Made by a program: the position numbers and the translations under genes. The notes beneath the pieces are model-generated. The model did no database searches, had not been told where the DNA came from, and worked only from the letters and a program-made list of their open reading frames with translations. Shown in pieces: positions 43,986 to 52,736 of a DNA stretch of 64,000 bases; position 1 is the stretch's first letter; each line of letters starts with the position of its first letter. The stretch covers positions 1 to 64,000 of the forward strand of contig NZ_JAPZTZ010000031.1 in the NCBI RefSeq assembly GCF_027532945.1, written 5' to 3'. Origin of the DNA: Phreatobacter sp. (GTDB lineage: Bacteria > Pseudomonadota > Alphaproteobacteria > Rhizobiales > Phreatobacteraceae).

Positions 43986-44861
43986 ATGGCCGTCCAACCC
44001 GAAATCGACCACGCCACGGGTCGCACCACCACCGGCCATGAATGGGACGGCATCAAGGAGCTGAACTCGCCGCTGCCGAAGTGGTGGCTCTACATCTTCT
44101 ACGCCACCATCGTCTGGTCGGTGGGCTACTGGATCGTCTATCCCTCCTGGCCGCTGGTGACGAACTACACCAAGGGCGTCTTCGGCTATGCCTCGCGGCA
44201 GGACGTGACGCGTGAGCTCGACGCGCTGAAGGCCCTGAGGGCCGAGCGCGCCGGCGCCCTCGCCCGCACCCCGCTCGAGGACATCGCCAAGGATCCGACG
44301 CTGCTGACCTTCGCCCTCGCCCAGGGCAAGGCCGCCTTCGGTGACAATTGCGCGCCCTGCCACGGCCTCTCGGCCACGGGCTCGCCGAGCTTCCCGAACC
44401 TGCGCGACGACACCTGGCTCTGGGGCGGCGGCATCGCCGACATCCACCAGACCATCGCCTTTGGCATCCGCAACGCCGATGACCGCTCGCGCCAGGGCCC
44501 GATGCCCGGGCTCGGCGGCCCCAACGGCGCGCTGAAGCCCGACGAGGTCATCACAGTCGCGAACTTCGTCCGCGCGCTCTCCGGCCTGCCGACGCGCCAG
44601 GGCTACGATCCCGCCAAGGGCAAAGAGCTTTTTGCCAACAACTGCGCCGCCTGCCATGGCGACGAGGGCCGGGGAAATCGCGAAATGGGCGCGCCGAACC
44701 TGACGAGCCGCAACTTCCTCTACGGCTCAGACGAGAAGACCATCATCGAGACGATCAACCTCGGCCGCGGCGGCGTCATGCCCGGCTGGGCCGGCCGCCT
44801 CGACGAGACGACGGTGAAGTCCCTCGCCGTCTATGTCCACGCGCTGGGCGGCGGGCAGTAA
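43986..44861 (+). CDS. ccoP: cbb3-type cytochrome c oxidase di-haem subunit CcoP
   Basis: Membrane-bound di-haem cytochrome c, 291 residues. HEWDGIKELNSPLPKWWLYI leads into the single helix (about 32-52). Haem sites are CAPCH at 122-126 and CAACH at 220-224, with candidate axial methionines in QGPMPGLGG and GGVMPGWAG. It receives electrons from soluble or bc1-linked cytochrome c. It starts 3 bp after ccoQ. A strong hairpin follows the gene at 44885-44912. Confidence 0.96.
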   Translation: MAVQPEIDHATGRTTTGHEWDGIKELNSPLPKWWLYIFYATIVWSVGYWIVYPSWPLVTNYTKGVFGYASRQDVTRELDALKALRAERAGALARTPLEDIAKDPTLLTFALAQGKAAFGDNCAPCHGLSATGSPSFPNLRDDTWLWGGGIADIHQTIAFGIRNADDRSRQGPMPGLGGPNGALKPDEVITVANFVRALSGLPTRQGYDPAKGKELFANNCAACHGDEGRGNREMGAPNLTSRNFLYGSDEKTIIETINLGRGGVMPGWAGRLDETTVKSLAVYVHALGGGQ

Positions 44862-44884
44862 CCCGAACGTCCACGCGGAATGGG

Positions 44885-44912
44885 GGCGCGCACCGTGGCA
44901 GCGGTGCGCGCC
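44885..44912 (+). terminator. Hairpin terminator after ccoNOQP
   Basis: Arms GGCGCGCACCG and CGGTGCGCGCC, 11 bp and perfect, with a six-base loop TGGCAG, 24 bp after the ccoP stop. Only two T residues follow the stem, so termination may be partial, allowing some read-through into ccoGHIS. Confidence 0.6.
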
Positions 44913-44936
44913 TTCATCCATTTCAGGATGAGCGTG

Positions 44937-44950
44937 TTGAGGCAGGTCAA
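44937..44950 (+). promoter_or_regulatory. FixK/FNR-type box upstream of ccoG
   Basis: TTGAGGCAGGTCAA keeps the TTGA-N6-TCAA core of FixK2/FNR sites (8 of 10 to the strict FNR consensus). It lies 75 bp before ccoG and after the ccoP hairpin, which suggests a separate low-oxygen promoter for ccoGHIS. Confidence 0.6.
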
Positions 44951-45025
44951 GGCCCGGAGCGAGGCTTTGGGGAATGGTGCGATCAACGCGCCGCATCCGG
45001 CGCTCGTATCCCCCGGTCCACCGCC

Positions 45026-46510
45026 ATGTCGGACATCCTCGCCTCTGCCACTGCCTCGAAGGGCGCGCCGCCGCCCGTCCCGGACTTTCCGGAGGACGAG
45101 CCGCTCTACGAGAGCCGCCGCGAAATCTACCAGCAGAGCGTCAAGGGCCGCCTGAGGACCATCAAGTGGGCCGTCCTCGTCGGCTGCCTCGCCGTCTACT
45201 ACTTCCTGCCTTTCCTGCGCTGGTACCGCGGCCCCAACCAGCCCGACCAGGCGGTGCTGGTCGATCTTGCCAACAACCGCTTCTACTTCTTCTTCATCGA
45301 GATCTGGCCGCAGGAAATCTACTATTTCACCGGCCTGCTGGTGATGGCGTCCCTCGTCCTGTTCCTGATGAACGCCGTGGCGGGGCGCGTCTGGTGCGGC
45401 TATCTCTGCCCGCAGACGGTCTGGACCGACCTCTTCACCACCGTCGAGCGCTGGGTCGAGGGTGACCGGCGCGAGCGCATGATGGCCGATGCCCAGCCGA
45501 TGACGGCGGCGAAGATCGGCCGCAAGACGCTGAAGCACTTTCTCTGGCTGATGATCGCCTGGTGGACCGGCGGCGCCTGGGTCCTCTACTTCGCCGATGC
45601 CCCGACCCTCGTGAAGGATCTCGCCACCTTCCAGGCGCCGATGGTCGCCTATGTCTGGATCGGCATCCTCACCTTCACGACCTATTCGCTCGCCGGCCTC
45701 ATGAAGGAGCAGGTCTGCCTCTACATGTGCCCCTGGCCGCGCATCCAGGCAGCGCTGACCGACCAATACGCCCTCAACGTCACCTATCGCTACGACCGCG
45801 GCGAGCCGCGGCTGTCCATGAAGGCGGCCGCCAAGGCGCGCGAGGCCGGCGAGCCTGCCGGCGACTGCATCGACTGCCGCCAGTGCGTCGTCGTCTGCCC
45901 GACCGGGGTCGACATCCGCGACGGCGCGCAGCTCGGCTGCATCCAGTGCGGCCTGTGCATCGACGCCTGCAATTCCGTCATGACCAAGGTGAACCGGCCG
46001 CTCGGCCTCATCGCCTATGACAACGACGTCAACATCGACCGCCGCCGCCAGGGCCTCGACGAGGTCTATCCGATCATCCGCCCGCGCACCCTCGCCTATG
46101 CCGCGCTCATCGCCGCCGTCGGCCTTGTCATGATCTACGGCCTGATGACGCGCAGCTTCACCGATCTCTCGGTGCTGCACGACCGCAATCCGCTCTATGT
46201 CCAGCTCTCCGACGGCTCGGTGCGCAACAGCTACACCGTGCGCATCCTCAACAAACGGCCGGTGCACCGCATCTTCGTTCTCGCCGTGGACGAGTTGCCG
46301 CTCGCCAGGCTCACCGCCGTTGGCATCTCCATGACCGCCGGCGACTGGCCGGTGATCGACGTCGGCCCCGACTCGACCCGCGAGGTGATCGTCCACCTCA
46401 CCGCGCAGAAGCCGGCCGACCTGCCCCCCTCCTCGCGCGTCACCTTCCGCATCACCGAGCTCGGCACCGGCGAGAAGGTGAGCATGTCCGACCACTTCAT
46501 CAGCCGCTGA
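45026..46510 (+). CDS. ccoG: cbb3 oxidase assembly ferredoxin-like protein CcoG (FixG/RdxA)
   Basis: Membrane iron-sulfur protein of 494 residues needed for copper delivery to cbb3 oxidase. Helices occur near residues 50-66, 90-115 and 165-235, with two 4Fe-4S motifs between about residues 280 and 317: CIDCRQCVVVCP and CIQCGLCIDAC. The C-terminal Ig-like FixG domain ends at GEKVSMSDHFISR. Conserved VWCGYLCPQTVWTDLF is present. It begins the ccoGHIS group. A copper-reductase activity has been reported for the family. Confidence 0.95.
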   Translation: MSDILASATASKGAPPPVPDFPEDEPLYESRREIYQQSVKGRLRTIKWAVLVGCLAVYYFLPFLRWYRGPNQPDQAVLVDLANNRFYFFFIEIWPQEIYYFTGLLVMASLVLFLMNAVAGRVWCGYLCPQTVWTDLFTTVERWVEGDRRERMMADAQPMTAAKIGRKTLKHFLWLMIAWWTGGAWVLYFADAPTLVKDLATFQAPMVAYVWIGILTFTTYSLAGLMKEQVCLYMCPWPRIQAALTDQYALNVTYRYDRGEPRLSMKAAAKAREAGEPAGDCIDCRQCVVVCPTGVDIRDGAQLGCIQCGLCIDACNSVMTKVNRPLGLIAYDNDVNIDRRRQGLDEVYPIIRPRTLAYAALIAAVGLVMIYGLMTRSFTDLSVLHDRNPLYVQLSDGSVRNSYTVRILNKRPVHRIFVLAVDELPLARLTAVGISMTAGDWPVIDVGPDSTREVIVHLTAQKPADLPPSSRVTFRITELGTGEKVSMSDHFISR

Positions 46511-46527
46511 ACCGAAGGATGCCCCCC

Positions 46528-47040
46528 ATGTCCTCGACCCTCGACGCCGCCCTGCCCCGCCAGCGCCGCCTCACCGGCCGCATGGTCTTCCTCGGCTTCG
46601 TCGCCTTCTTCGGCGTGGTCGTCACCGTCAATGCGGTGATGCTGTCGCTCGCCCTCGACACCATGCCGGGCCTGACCACGGACAGCTCCTACAAGGCCAG
46701 CCAGCGCTTCAACCGCGACCTGGCCGCCGCCCGCCAGCGTGACGCCCGCGCCTGGAAGGTCGAGGCCCGCGTCGATCGCGACGCGGGCGGCATCGGCGCC
46801 GTGACCGTTTCGGTGCGCGAGCCCGAAGGCGTGCCGGTGGAGCGCATCACCGTGAAGGCCTCGGTGCAGCATCTGGCGCGTCGCGCCAACGACCGCACCT
46901 TCGACGTGTCTCGCACCGGCCCGGGCGCCTATGCGGGCACGGCGGACGGTCTTGTCGCCGGAGCCCACGACCTCGTCATCGAGGTCGCGCGCGACGGCGA
47001 GACGCTCTACCGCTCCCGCAACCGCGTCATGCTGCCCTGA
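46528..47040 (+). CDS. ccoH: cbb3 oxidase assembly protein CcoH (FixH)
   Basis: FixH-family protein of 170 residues with one N-terminal helix (GRMVFLGFVAFFGVVVTVNA) and a periplasmic domain with HDLVIEVARDGETLYRSRNR at the end. AAGGA lies eight bases before the ATG at 46528, so this start is preferred to the ATG at 46519. It follows ccoG by 17 bp. Members bind the nascent oxidase and the CcoI ATPase product. Confidence 0.92.
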   Translation: MSSTLDAALPRQRRLTGRMVFLGFVAFFGVVVTVNAVMLSLALDTMPGLTTDSSYKASQRFNRDLAAARQRDARAWKVEARVDRDAGGIGAVTVSVREPEGVPVERITVKASVQHLARRANDRTFDVSRTGPGAYAGTADGLVAGAHDLVIEVARDGETLYRSRNRVMLP

Positions 47041-47050
47041 GGGCCGGGCC

Positions 47051-49306
47051 ATGACGACGACGCTCACTGCCGACCTCCCCCGCGCTGTCGATCCCCCGGC
47101 CGCTGTGTCAGTGGCTCCTGCGACACCGGAGGCAACCGATCTCTCGCTCTTCGTCGAACCGCTCGGCGAAGGCCGGGCGCGCATGGACTTTGCCGTGGAC
47201 GGCATCACCTGCGCCGCCTGCATGCCGGTCATCGAGCAGGGCCTGAAGCGCGAGCCCGGCATCGACGAGGCGCGCGTCAACCTCACCAACCGCCGCCTCA
47301 CCGTGCACTGGCGCGAGGCCGAGACGACGCCGCAGCGCATCGTCCAGCGCCTCTCGGCCCTCGGCTTCCGCGCCTTTCCCTTCGATCCCAAGGCCGTGGA
47401 GGGCGAGGAGGTGCGCGAGGCGCGCTTCCTGCTCCAGTGCCTGGGCGTCGCCGGCTTCGCCATGATGAACATCATGCTGCTGTCGGTCTCGGTCTGGTCG
47501 GGCAACATCTCCGACATCACCCAGGAGCAGCGCGACTTCTTCCACTGGGTGTCGGCGCTCATCGCCGTACCGGCGGTTGCCTATGCCGGCCGGCCCTTCT
47601 TCCGCTCGGCGCGCATGGCCATCGCCGCCCGCCAGCTCAACATGGACGTGCCGATCTCGCTGGGCGTGCTGCTCGCCGTCGGCATGTCGCTGGTGGAGAC
47701 GGCCCATCACGGCACCCACGCCTATTTCGACAGCGCCGTCATGCTGCTCTTCTTCCTGCTAGCCGGCCGCTATTTCGAGCAGCTGATGCGCCGCAAGACC
47801 CGCGCGGTCGCCGGCAACATCGCCGCCCTCAAGGCCGAGACGGCCGTGAAGCTCTTGCCGGATGGCGCGCTGCGCCAGGTGCCCATTGCCGCGGTGGTGG
47901 CGGGCGACCGGGTTCTCGTGCGCCCTGGCGAGCGGGTCTCGGTCGATGGCCTCGTCCTTGATGGCCGCTCGAGCCTCGACCAGAGCCTCGTCACCGGCGA
48001 GACCCTGCCGCAGGAGGTCGCGGCGGGCGATACGGTCTATGCCGGCACGCTCAACCTCGTCGGTCCGCTGACCATTGAGGTGCGCGCCGCGGCGAAGGGC
48101 ACACTGCTCGACGAGGTCACCCGCCTGCTCGAAACCGCGCTCGAGGCGCGCTCCAACTACCGCCGCCTCGCCGACCGTGCCGCGGCGCTCTATTCGCCGG
48201 TGGTGCACCTCACCGCCATCCTCACCCTCACCGGATGGATCCTGGCCGGTCTTGCCTGGCAGCCAGCGCTGATCATCGCCATCACGGTGCTCATCATCAC
48301 CTGCCCCTGCGCCCTCGGCCTCGCCATTCCCGCCGTGCAGGTCGTCGCCTCCGGCGCGCTGTTCAAGGCCAATGTGCTGCTCCAGTCCGGTGATGCTCTG
48401 GAGCGCCTCGCCGAGGCCGACACGATCGTTTTCGACAAGACCGGCACGCTCACCCTCCCCGACCTTGCCGCCGACGTGGCGGAGGACATGCCGGCCGGCG
48501 ATCTCGCGCTCGCGGCGAGCCTTGCCGCCGCCTCGCATCATCCGCTCGCCCGAGCCCTGGTCGCCGCGGTTCCCGACGCTCCGCCGGTCACGGACGCGCG
48601 CGAGGAAGCCGGCCGCGGCGTCCTTGCGCTGGTGGACGGCATCGAGGCACGGCTTGGCAGCCTTGCCTTCTGCGATGCCGAGGCGGAGGGCGCAGCGGTC
48701 GCCGCGCGCCATCCCGACGCCTCGCTCATCGCCTTCCGCCATGGCGAGACCTGTCACGTCTTCGCCATCCGGCAGCAACTCCGCCCGGATGCCGAGGCGG
48801 TGGTCGCCGCCCTGTCCCGTGCCGGCCTGCAACTGGAGATTCTCTCCGGCGACCGGCCCGAAGCGGTGGCGCCCGTGGCGGCGGCGCTCGGCATTCCCGT
48901 CGCCCGCGGCGGGCTGAAGCCTGCCGACAAGATCGAGCGGCTCGACGCGCTGAAGGCCGCCGGCCGCAAGGTGCTGATGGTCGGCGACGGACTCAACGAC
49001 GCGCCGGCGCTGGCCCGCGCCCATGTCTCCATGTCGCCGATCACCGCCGTGCATCTGACACAGGCGGCCGCCGACGCGGTCTTCCTCGGCGACCGGCTCG
49101 CGCCCGTCGCCCACGCCGTCGCCGTCTCCCGGACGGCGCTGGTGCTCATGAAGCAGAATCTCTGGCTGGCGGTGGTCTACAACGCCATTGCCGTGCCCAT
49201 CGCCATCGCCGGCTGGGTGACGCCGCTCATCGCGGCCCTCGCCATGTCCGGCTCATCGGTCATCGTCACCGCCAACGCGCTTCGGGCGCGGCAGGGCCGT
49301 CTCTGA
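47051..49306 (+). CDS. ccoI: Copper-translocating P-type ATPase CcoI (FixI)
   Basis: P1B-type ATPase of 751 residues. The N-terminal heavy-metal domain has C54 and C57 in GITCAACMPVIEQGL. The membrane CPC motif is C418-P-C420 in IITCPCALGLAIP, phosphorylation is at D462 in FDKTGTL, and VMVGDGLNDAPALARA closes the P domain. The Cys-Ala-Ala-Cys metal site and gene order point to the CcoI/FixI branch, which exports copper slowly to the periplasm for the CuB centre rather than detoxifying. Start at 47051, 10 bp after ccoH. Confidence 0.95.
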   Translation: MTTTLTADLPRAVDPPAAVSVAPATPEATDLSLFVEPLGEGRARMDFAVDGITCAACMPVIEQGLKREPGIDEARVNLTNRRLTVHWREAETTPQRIVQRLSALGFRAFPFDPKAVEGEEVREARFLLQCLGVAGFAMMNIMLLSVSVWSGNISDITQEQRDFFHWVSALIAVPAVAYAGRPFFRSARMAIAARQLNMDVPISLGVLLAVGMSLVETAHHGTHAYFDSAVMLLFFLLAGRYFEQLMRRKTRAVAGNIAALKAETAVKLLPDGALRQVPIAAVVAGDRVLVRPGERVSVDGLVLDGRSSLDQSLVTGETLPQEVAAGDTVYAGTLNLVGPLTIEVRAAAKGTLLDEVTRLLETALEARSNYRRLADRAAALYSPVVHLTAILTLTGWILAGLAWQPALIIAITVLIITCPCALGLAIPAVQVVASGALFKANVLLQSGDALERLAEADTIVFDKTGTLTLPDLAADVAEDMPAGDLALAASLAAASHHPLARALVAAVPDAPPVTDAREEAGRGVLALVDGIEARLGSLAFCDAEAEGAAVAARHPDASLIAFRHGETCHVFAIRQQLRPDAEAVVAALSRAGLQLEILSGDRPEAVAPVAAALGIPVARGGLKPADKIERLDALKAAGRKVLMVGDGLNDAPALARAHVSMSPITAVHLTQAAADAVFLGDRLAPVAHAVAVSRTALVLMKQNLWLAVVYNAIAVPIAIAGWVTPLIAALAMSGSSVIVTANALRARQGRL

Positions 49307-49318
49307 AGGAGGCCTTCC

Positions 49319-49546
49319 ATGGACGTGCTGATCTTCCTCGTACCGCTCGCCCTCGGTCTCGGCCTCCTCGGCCTTGCCGGCTTCCTGTGGTCGCTGAAGA
49401 CCGGCCAGTACGACGACATGGATGGCGCGGCGTGGCGCGCGATCATGGATGACGATGCGGGATTGCCGGAAGCCGCCGGAACGGCGCCAGCTCAGGCGGC
49501 CGCAGGAACCGCCTTGACGAAGCCGACGCTCCCCGGGCGGAAGTGA
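49319..49546 (+). CDS. ccoS: cbb3 oxidase maturation protein CcoS
   Basis: Small single-helix protein of 75 residues. The family motif LIFLVPLALGLGLLGLAGFLW is followed by KTGQYDDMDGAAWRAIMDDD, the standard CcoS pattern with the acidic tail. AAGGAGG precedes the ATG, 12 bp after ccoI. The last 55 bp overlap the end of the convergent gene at 49492-49980. Confidence 0.94.
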   Translation: MDVLIFLVPLALGLGLLGLAGFLWSLKTGQYDDMDGAAWRAIMDDDAGLPEAAGTAPAQAAAGTALTKPTLPGRK

Positions 49547-49980
49547 TGGGCCGCCAGGGCCTGATCGAGGTCGCCCCAATGCGTTAGCGGTCCATCGGCC
49601 AGCCGCGTCACCGCCTCCTCGATCACGATGGTCGAGCAGTGTTCTTCCCGCCCCAGTTCGTCAACGAAGTCGAACAGGGTGTCCGGGGCGGTGCTGGCCG
49701 GGAGTTCGGCCTTCGACAGATAGGAGAGTTCCAGCCGCCGGCCCGACATGGGGTCGGGCGTGATGCGGAACAGGCATGCCGCGTGAACATAGCCGCGCTG
49801 GTCACTGACGACCACGCATCCCGCCTTGCGGCGCTTGCCGCCGCCGAGGCCTTGAAGATGCTGGCGCCAGGCGTCGACCTCGATGTCGGGATAGCACAGC
49901 CGGACCAGTCCAAAGACCGTCATCGCCTCGGTCGCGTCGATGATGCGGGCTTTGAACATCGAAGCGCAGGCTCCCAGCAT
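49492..49980 (-). CDS. Conserved-looking protein of unknown function, possibly GNAT-fold
   Basis: A 162-residue soluble protein from 49980; an ATG at 49959 (MFKARIIDATEAMTVFGLVR) is an alternative start. The pattern of a strand (AGCVVVSDQRGYVHAACLFR), a second strand (GRRLELSYLSKAEL) and a long helix (DTLFDFVDELGREEHCSTIV) is compatible with an acyl-CoA N-acyltransferase fold, but the diagnostic acetyl-CoA loop is missing and I do not assign a function. It is divergent from fnrN, overlaps the ccoS 3' end in antisense, and lies within the oxidase island, so a low-oxygen role is possible. Confidence 0.65.
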   Translation of the reverse strand: MLGACASMFKARIIDATEAMTVFGLVRLCYPDIEVDAWRQHLQGLGGGKRRKAGCVVVSDQRGYVHAACLFRITPDPMSGRRLELSYLSKAELPASTAPDTLFDFVDELGREEHCSTIVIEEAVTRLADGPLTHWGDLDQALAAHHFRPGSVGFVKAVPAAA

Positions 49981-50022
49981 GCTTGAGAGCCGGCAGGGTG
50001 GCGGGCCGTCCGAACGGCGTCC

Positions 50023-50036
50023 TTGTTTTGGATCAA
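50023..50036. promoter_or_regulatory. FNR-type box upstream of fnrN
   Basis: TTGTTTTGGATCAA matches TTGAT-N4-ATCAA at 9 of 10 positions. It lies 69 bp before fnrN and 42 bp from the divergent unknown gene. Position suggests autoregulation and possibly control of both genes. Confidence 0.65.
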
Positions 50037-50105
50037 ACGCTGGTAGAGACTCTCATATATGCTGAAGGCGATAAGTGCCTTGTTCCCCCACCAAGGGTCA
50101 CTGCC

Positions 50106-50849
50106 ATGACCGCGACCATCGAACTCACGTCCCCCAAGGCGGCCCATGCCTGCGGGCGCCAGCCTGGCGAGAACTACTGCGATAGCTGCAAGGTGCGTTC
50201 GCTCGCGGTTTGCGCCGCGCTCGGACCTGACGAACTCCCGGAATTGGACGATATCGTCCATCACACCCGCGCCGACGGGAAGACCACCTTCATCCACCAG
50301 GGCGAGACGGCCGAGTCGGTCTTCTCGGTCACCGAAGGCGTGGTCCGCCTCTACAAGCTGCTCTCCGACGGCCGCCGCCAGATCATCGGCTTCGCCATGC
50401 CCGGTGATTTCCTCGGCCTCGCCCTGCACAACCGCTATGGCTTCTCCGCCGATGCGGTGGACGACGTGGCGCTCTGCCGCTTCGACCGGCGCGATTTCGA
50501 CAACCTCGTCACGGCGAAGCCGCACTTCCTCCGCCGCCTGCATGAATTCGCCACCCACGAACTCGTCATCGCCCAGGAGCAGATGACGCTGATCGGCCGC
50601 CGTTCGGCCGAAGAGCGCGTCGCTGCCTTCCTCGTCGCCATGCGCGAGCGCTGGGCCCGCATCAAGGGTCCCTCGGTGACGATCCAGCTGCCGATGCAGC
50701 GCATCGACATGGCCGATTATCTCGGCCTCACCATCGAGACGGTCAGCCGGACGCTGACGAAGCTTGCCCGCGACGGCGTCATCCTCATCGTCCCTGAGGC
50801 CGTGCGCGTTCTCGACGAGAAGAAGCTCCTCTCCATCGCCCGCGCCTGA
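50106..50849 (+). CDS. fnrN: Oxygen-sensing Crp/Fnr-family regulator, FnrN type
   Basis: Fnr-type activator of 247 residues. The N-terminal cysteines C16, C25, C28 and C36, together with C124 in DVALCRF, fit a 4Fe-4S oxygen-sensing cluster (C25, C28, C36, C124 being the likely ligands). The cyclic-nucleotide-like domain spans about 55-165, and the HTH contains IDMADYLGLTIETVSRTLTK with the recognition residues E, S and R (ETVSR) that read TTGAT half-sites. The start at 50106 comes after the 9/10 FNR box. It is the probable activator of the hemN, ccoN and ccoG promoters in this window. Confidence 0.93.
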   Translation: MTATIELTSPKAAHACGRQPGENYCDSCKVRSLAVCAALGPDELPELDDIVHHTRADGKTTFIHQGETAESVFSVTEGVVRLYKLLSDGRRQIIGFAMPGDFLGLALHNRYGFSADAVDDVALCRFDRRDFDNLVTAKPHFLRRLHEFATHELVIAQEQMTLIGRRSAEERVAAFLVAMRERWARIKGPSVTIQLPMQRIDMADYLGLTIETVSRTLTKLARDGVILIVPEAVRVLDEKKLLSIARA

Positions 50850-50868
50850 TCGCGCGGGCGCCGCCGGC

Positions 50869-51626
50869 TCACGCCTTGAGCCGGTAACCGGTCCGGAAGA
50901 TCCAGCCGATGGCCGCAAGGCACAGGCCGAGGAAGACCAGCGTCATCGCCAGGCTCACGCCGATGGCGACATCGGCCGTGCCGAAAAAGCTCCAGCGAAA
51001 GCCGCTGACGAGATAGACGACCGGGTTGAACAGGCTGACCGTCCGCCAGAAGGGCGGCAGCATGTCGATGGTGTAGAAGCTGCCTCCGAGGAAGGTCAGC
51101 GGCGTCACCACCAGCATGGGCACGAACTGCAACTGCTCGAAGCCATCGGCCCAGATGCCGATGATGAAGCCGAAGAGGCTGAAGGTGACCGCGGTGAGCA
51201 CGAGGAAGGCGAGCATCCAGACAGGATGCTCGATCCTCAGCGGCACGAAGAGCGCCGCTGTCGCGAGAATGATGATTCCGAGGATCACCGATTTGGTCGC
51301 CGCCGCGCCGACATAGGCGGTGACGATTTCGAAGGGCGACACGGGCGCCGACAGCACCTCGTAGATCGTGCCGGTGAAGCGCGGGAAATAGATGCCGAAC
51401 GAGGCGTTGGAGATGCTCTGGGTGAGCAGCGACAGCATGATCAGCCCCGGCACGATGAAGGCGCCGTAGGCGACCCCGTCGATCTCCTGCATCCGCGCAC
51501 CGATGGCCGCGCCGAAGACGACGAAATAGAGCGAGGTCGAGATGACCGGCGAGACGATGCTCTGCCACAGCGTCCGCCAGGTGCGCGCCATCTCGAAGAG
51601 GTAGATGGCCTTGATCGCCTGACCGT

Positions 51627-51630
<4 letters not shown>
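50869..51630 (-). CDS. ABC-2 type transporter permease
   Basis: Membrane component of an ABC-2 exporter, 253 residues, six hydrophobic segments. Typical features are [20 protein letters not shown] at the start, [20 protein letters not shown] and the ABC-2 signature [20 protein letters not shown] with [13 protein letters not shown]. Its start overlaps the stop of the ATPase gene (ATGA), so the two subunits are coupled. The exported molecule is unknown; this subgroup is common in Rhizobiales and often annotated as a multidrug or polysaccharide exporter. Confidence 0.9.
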
Positions 51631-52550
<920 letters not shown>

Positions 52551-52736
52551 GGCGCGGAACATAGGCACTGGCTGCCGCCCACGGGAGGGGGTGTTTGGCA
52601 GCAGACGTGGCGGCAAGGGAGTGCGGTCGACGCGGTCCCGTCCTGCCGGTTAAGGTTACCCGGATGCCGTCCGGGAAAGCCCTCAGTGGCCCGAGATCCG
52701 GGATTTCGTCTTCGTATTGCGTCCGAAAGGTCTGGA

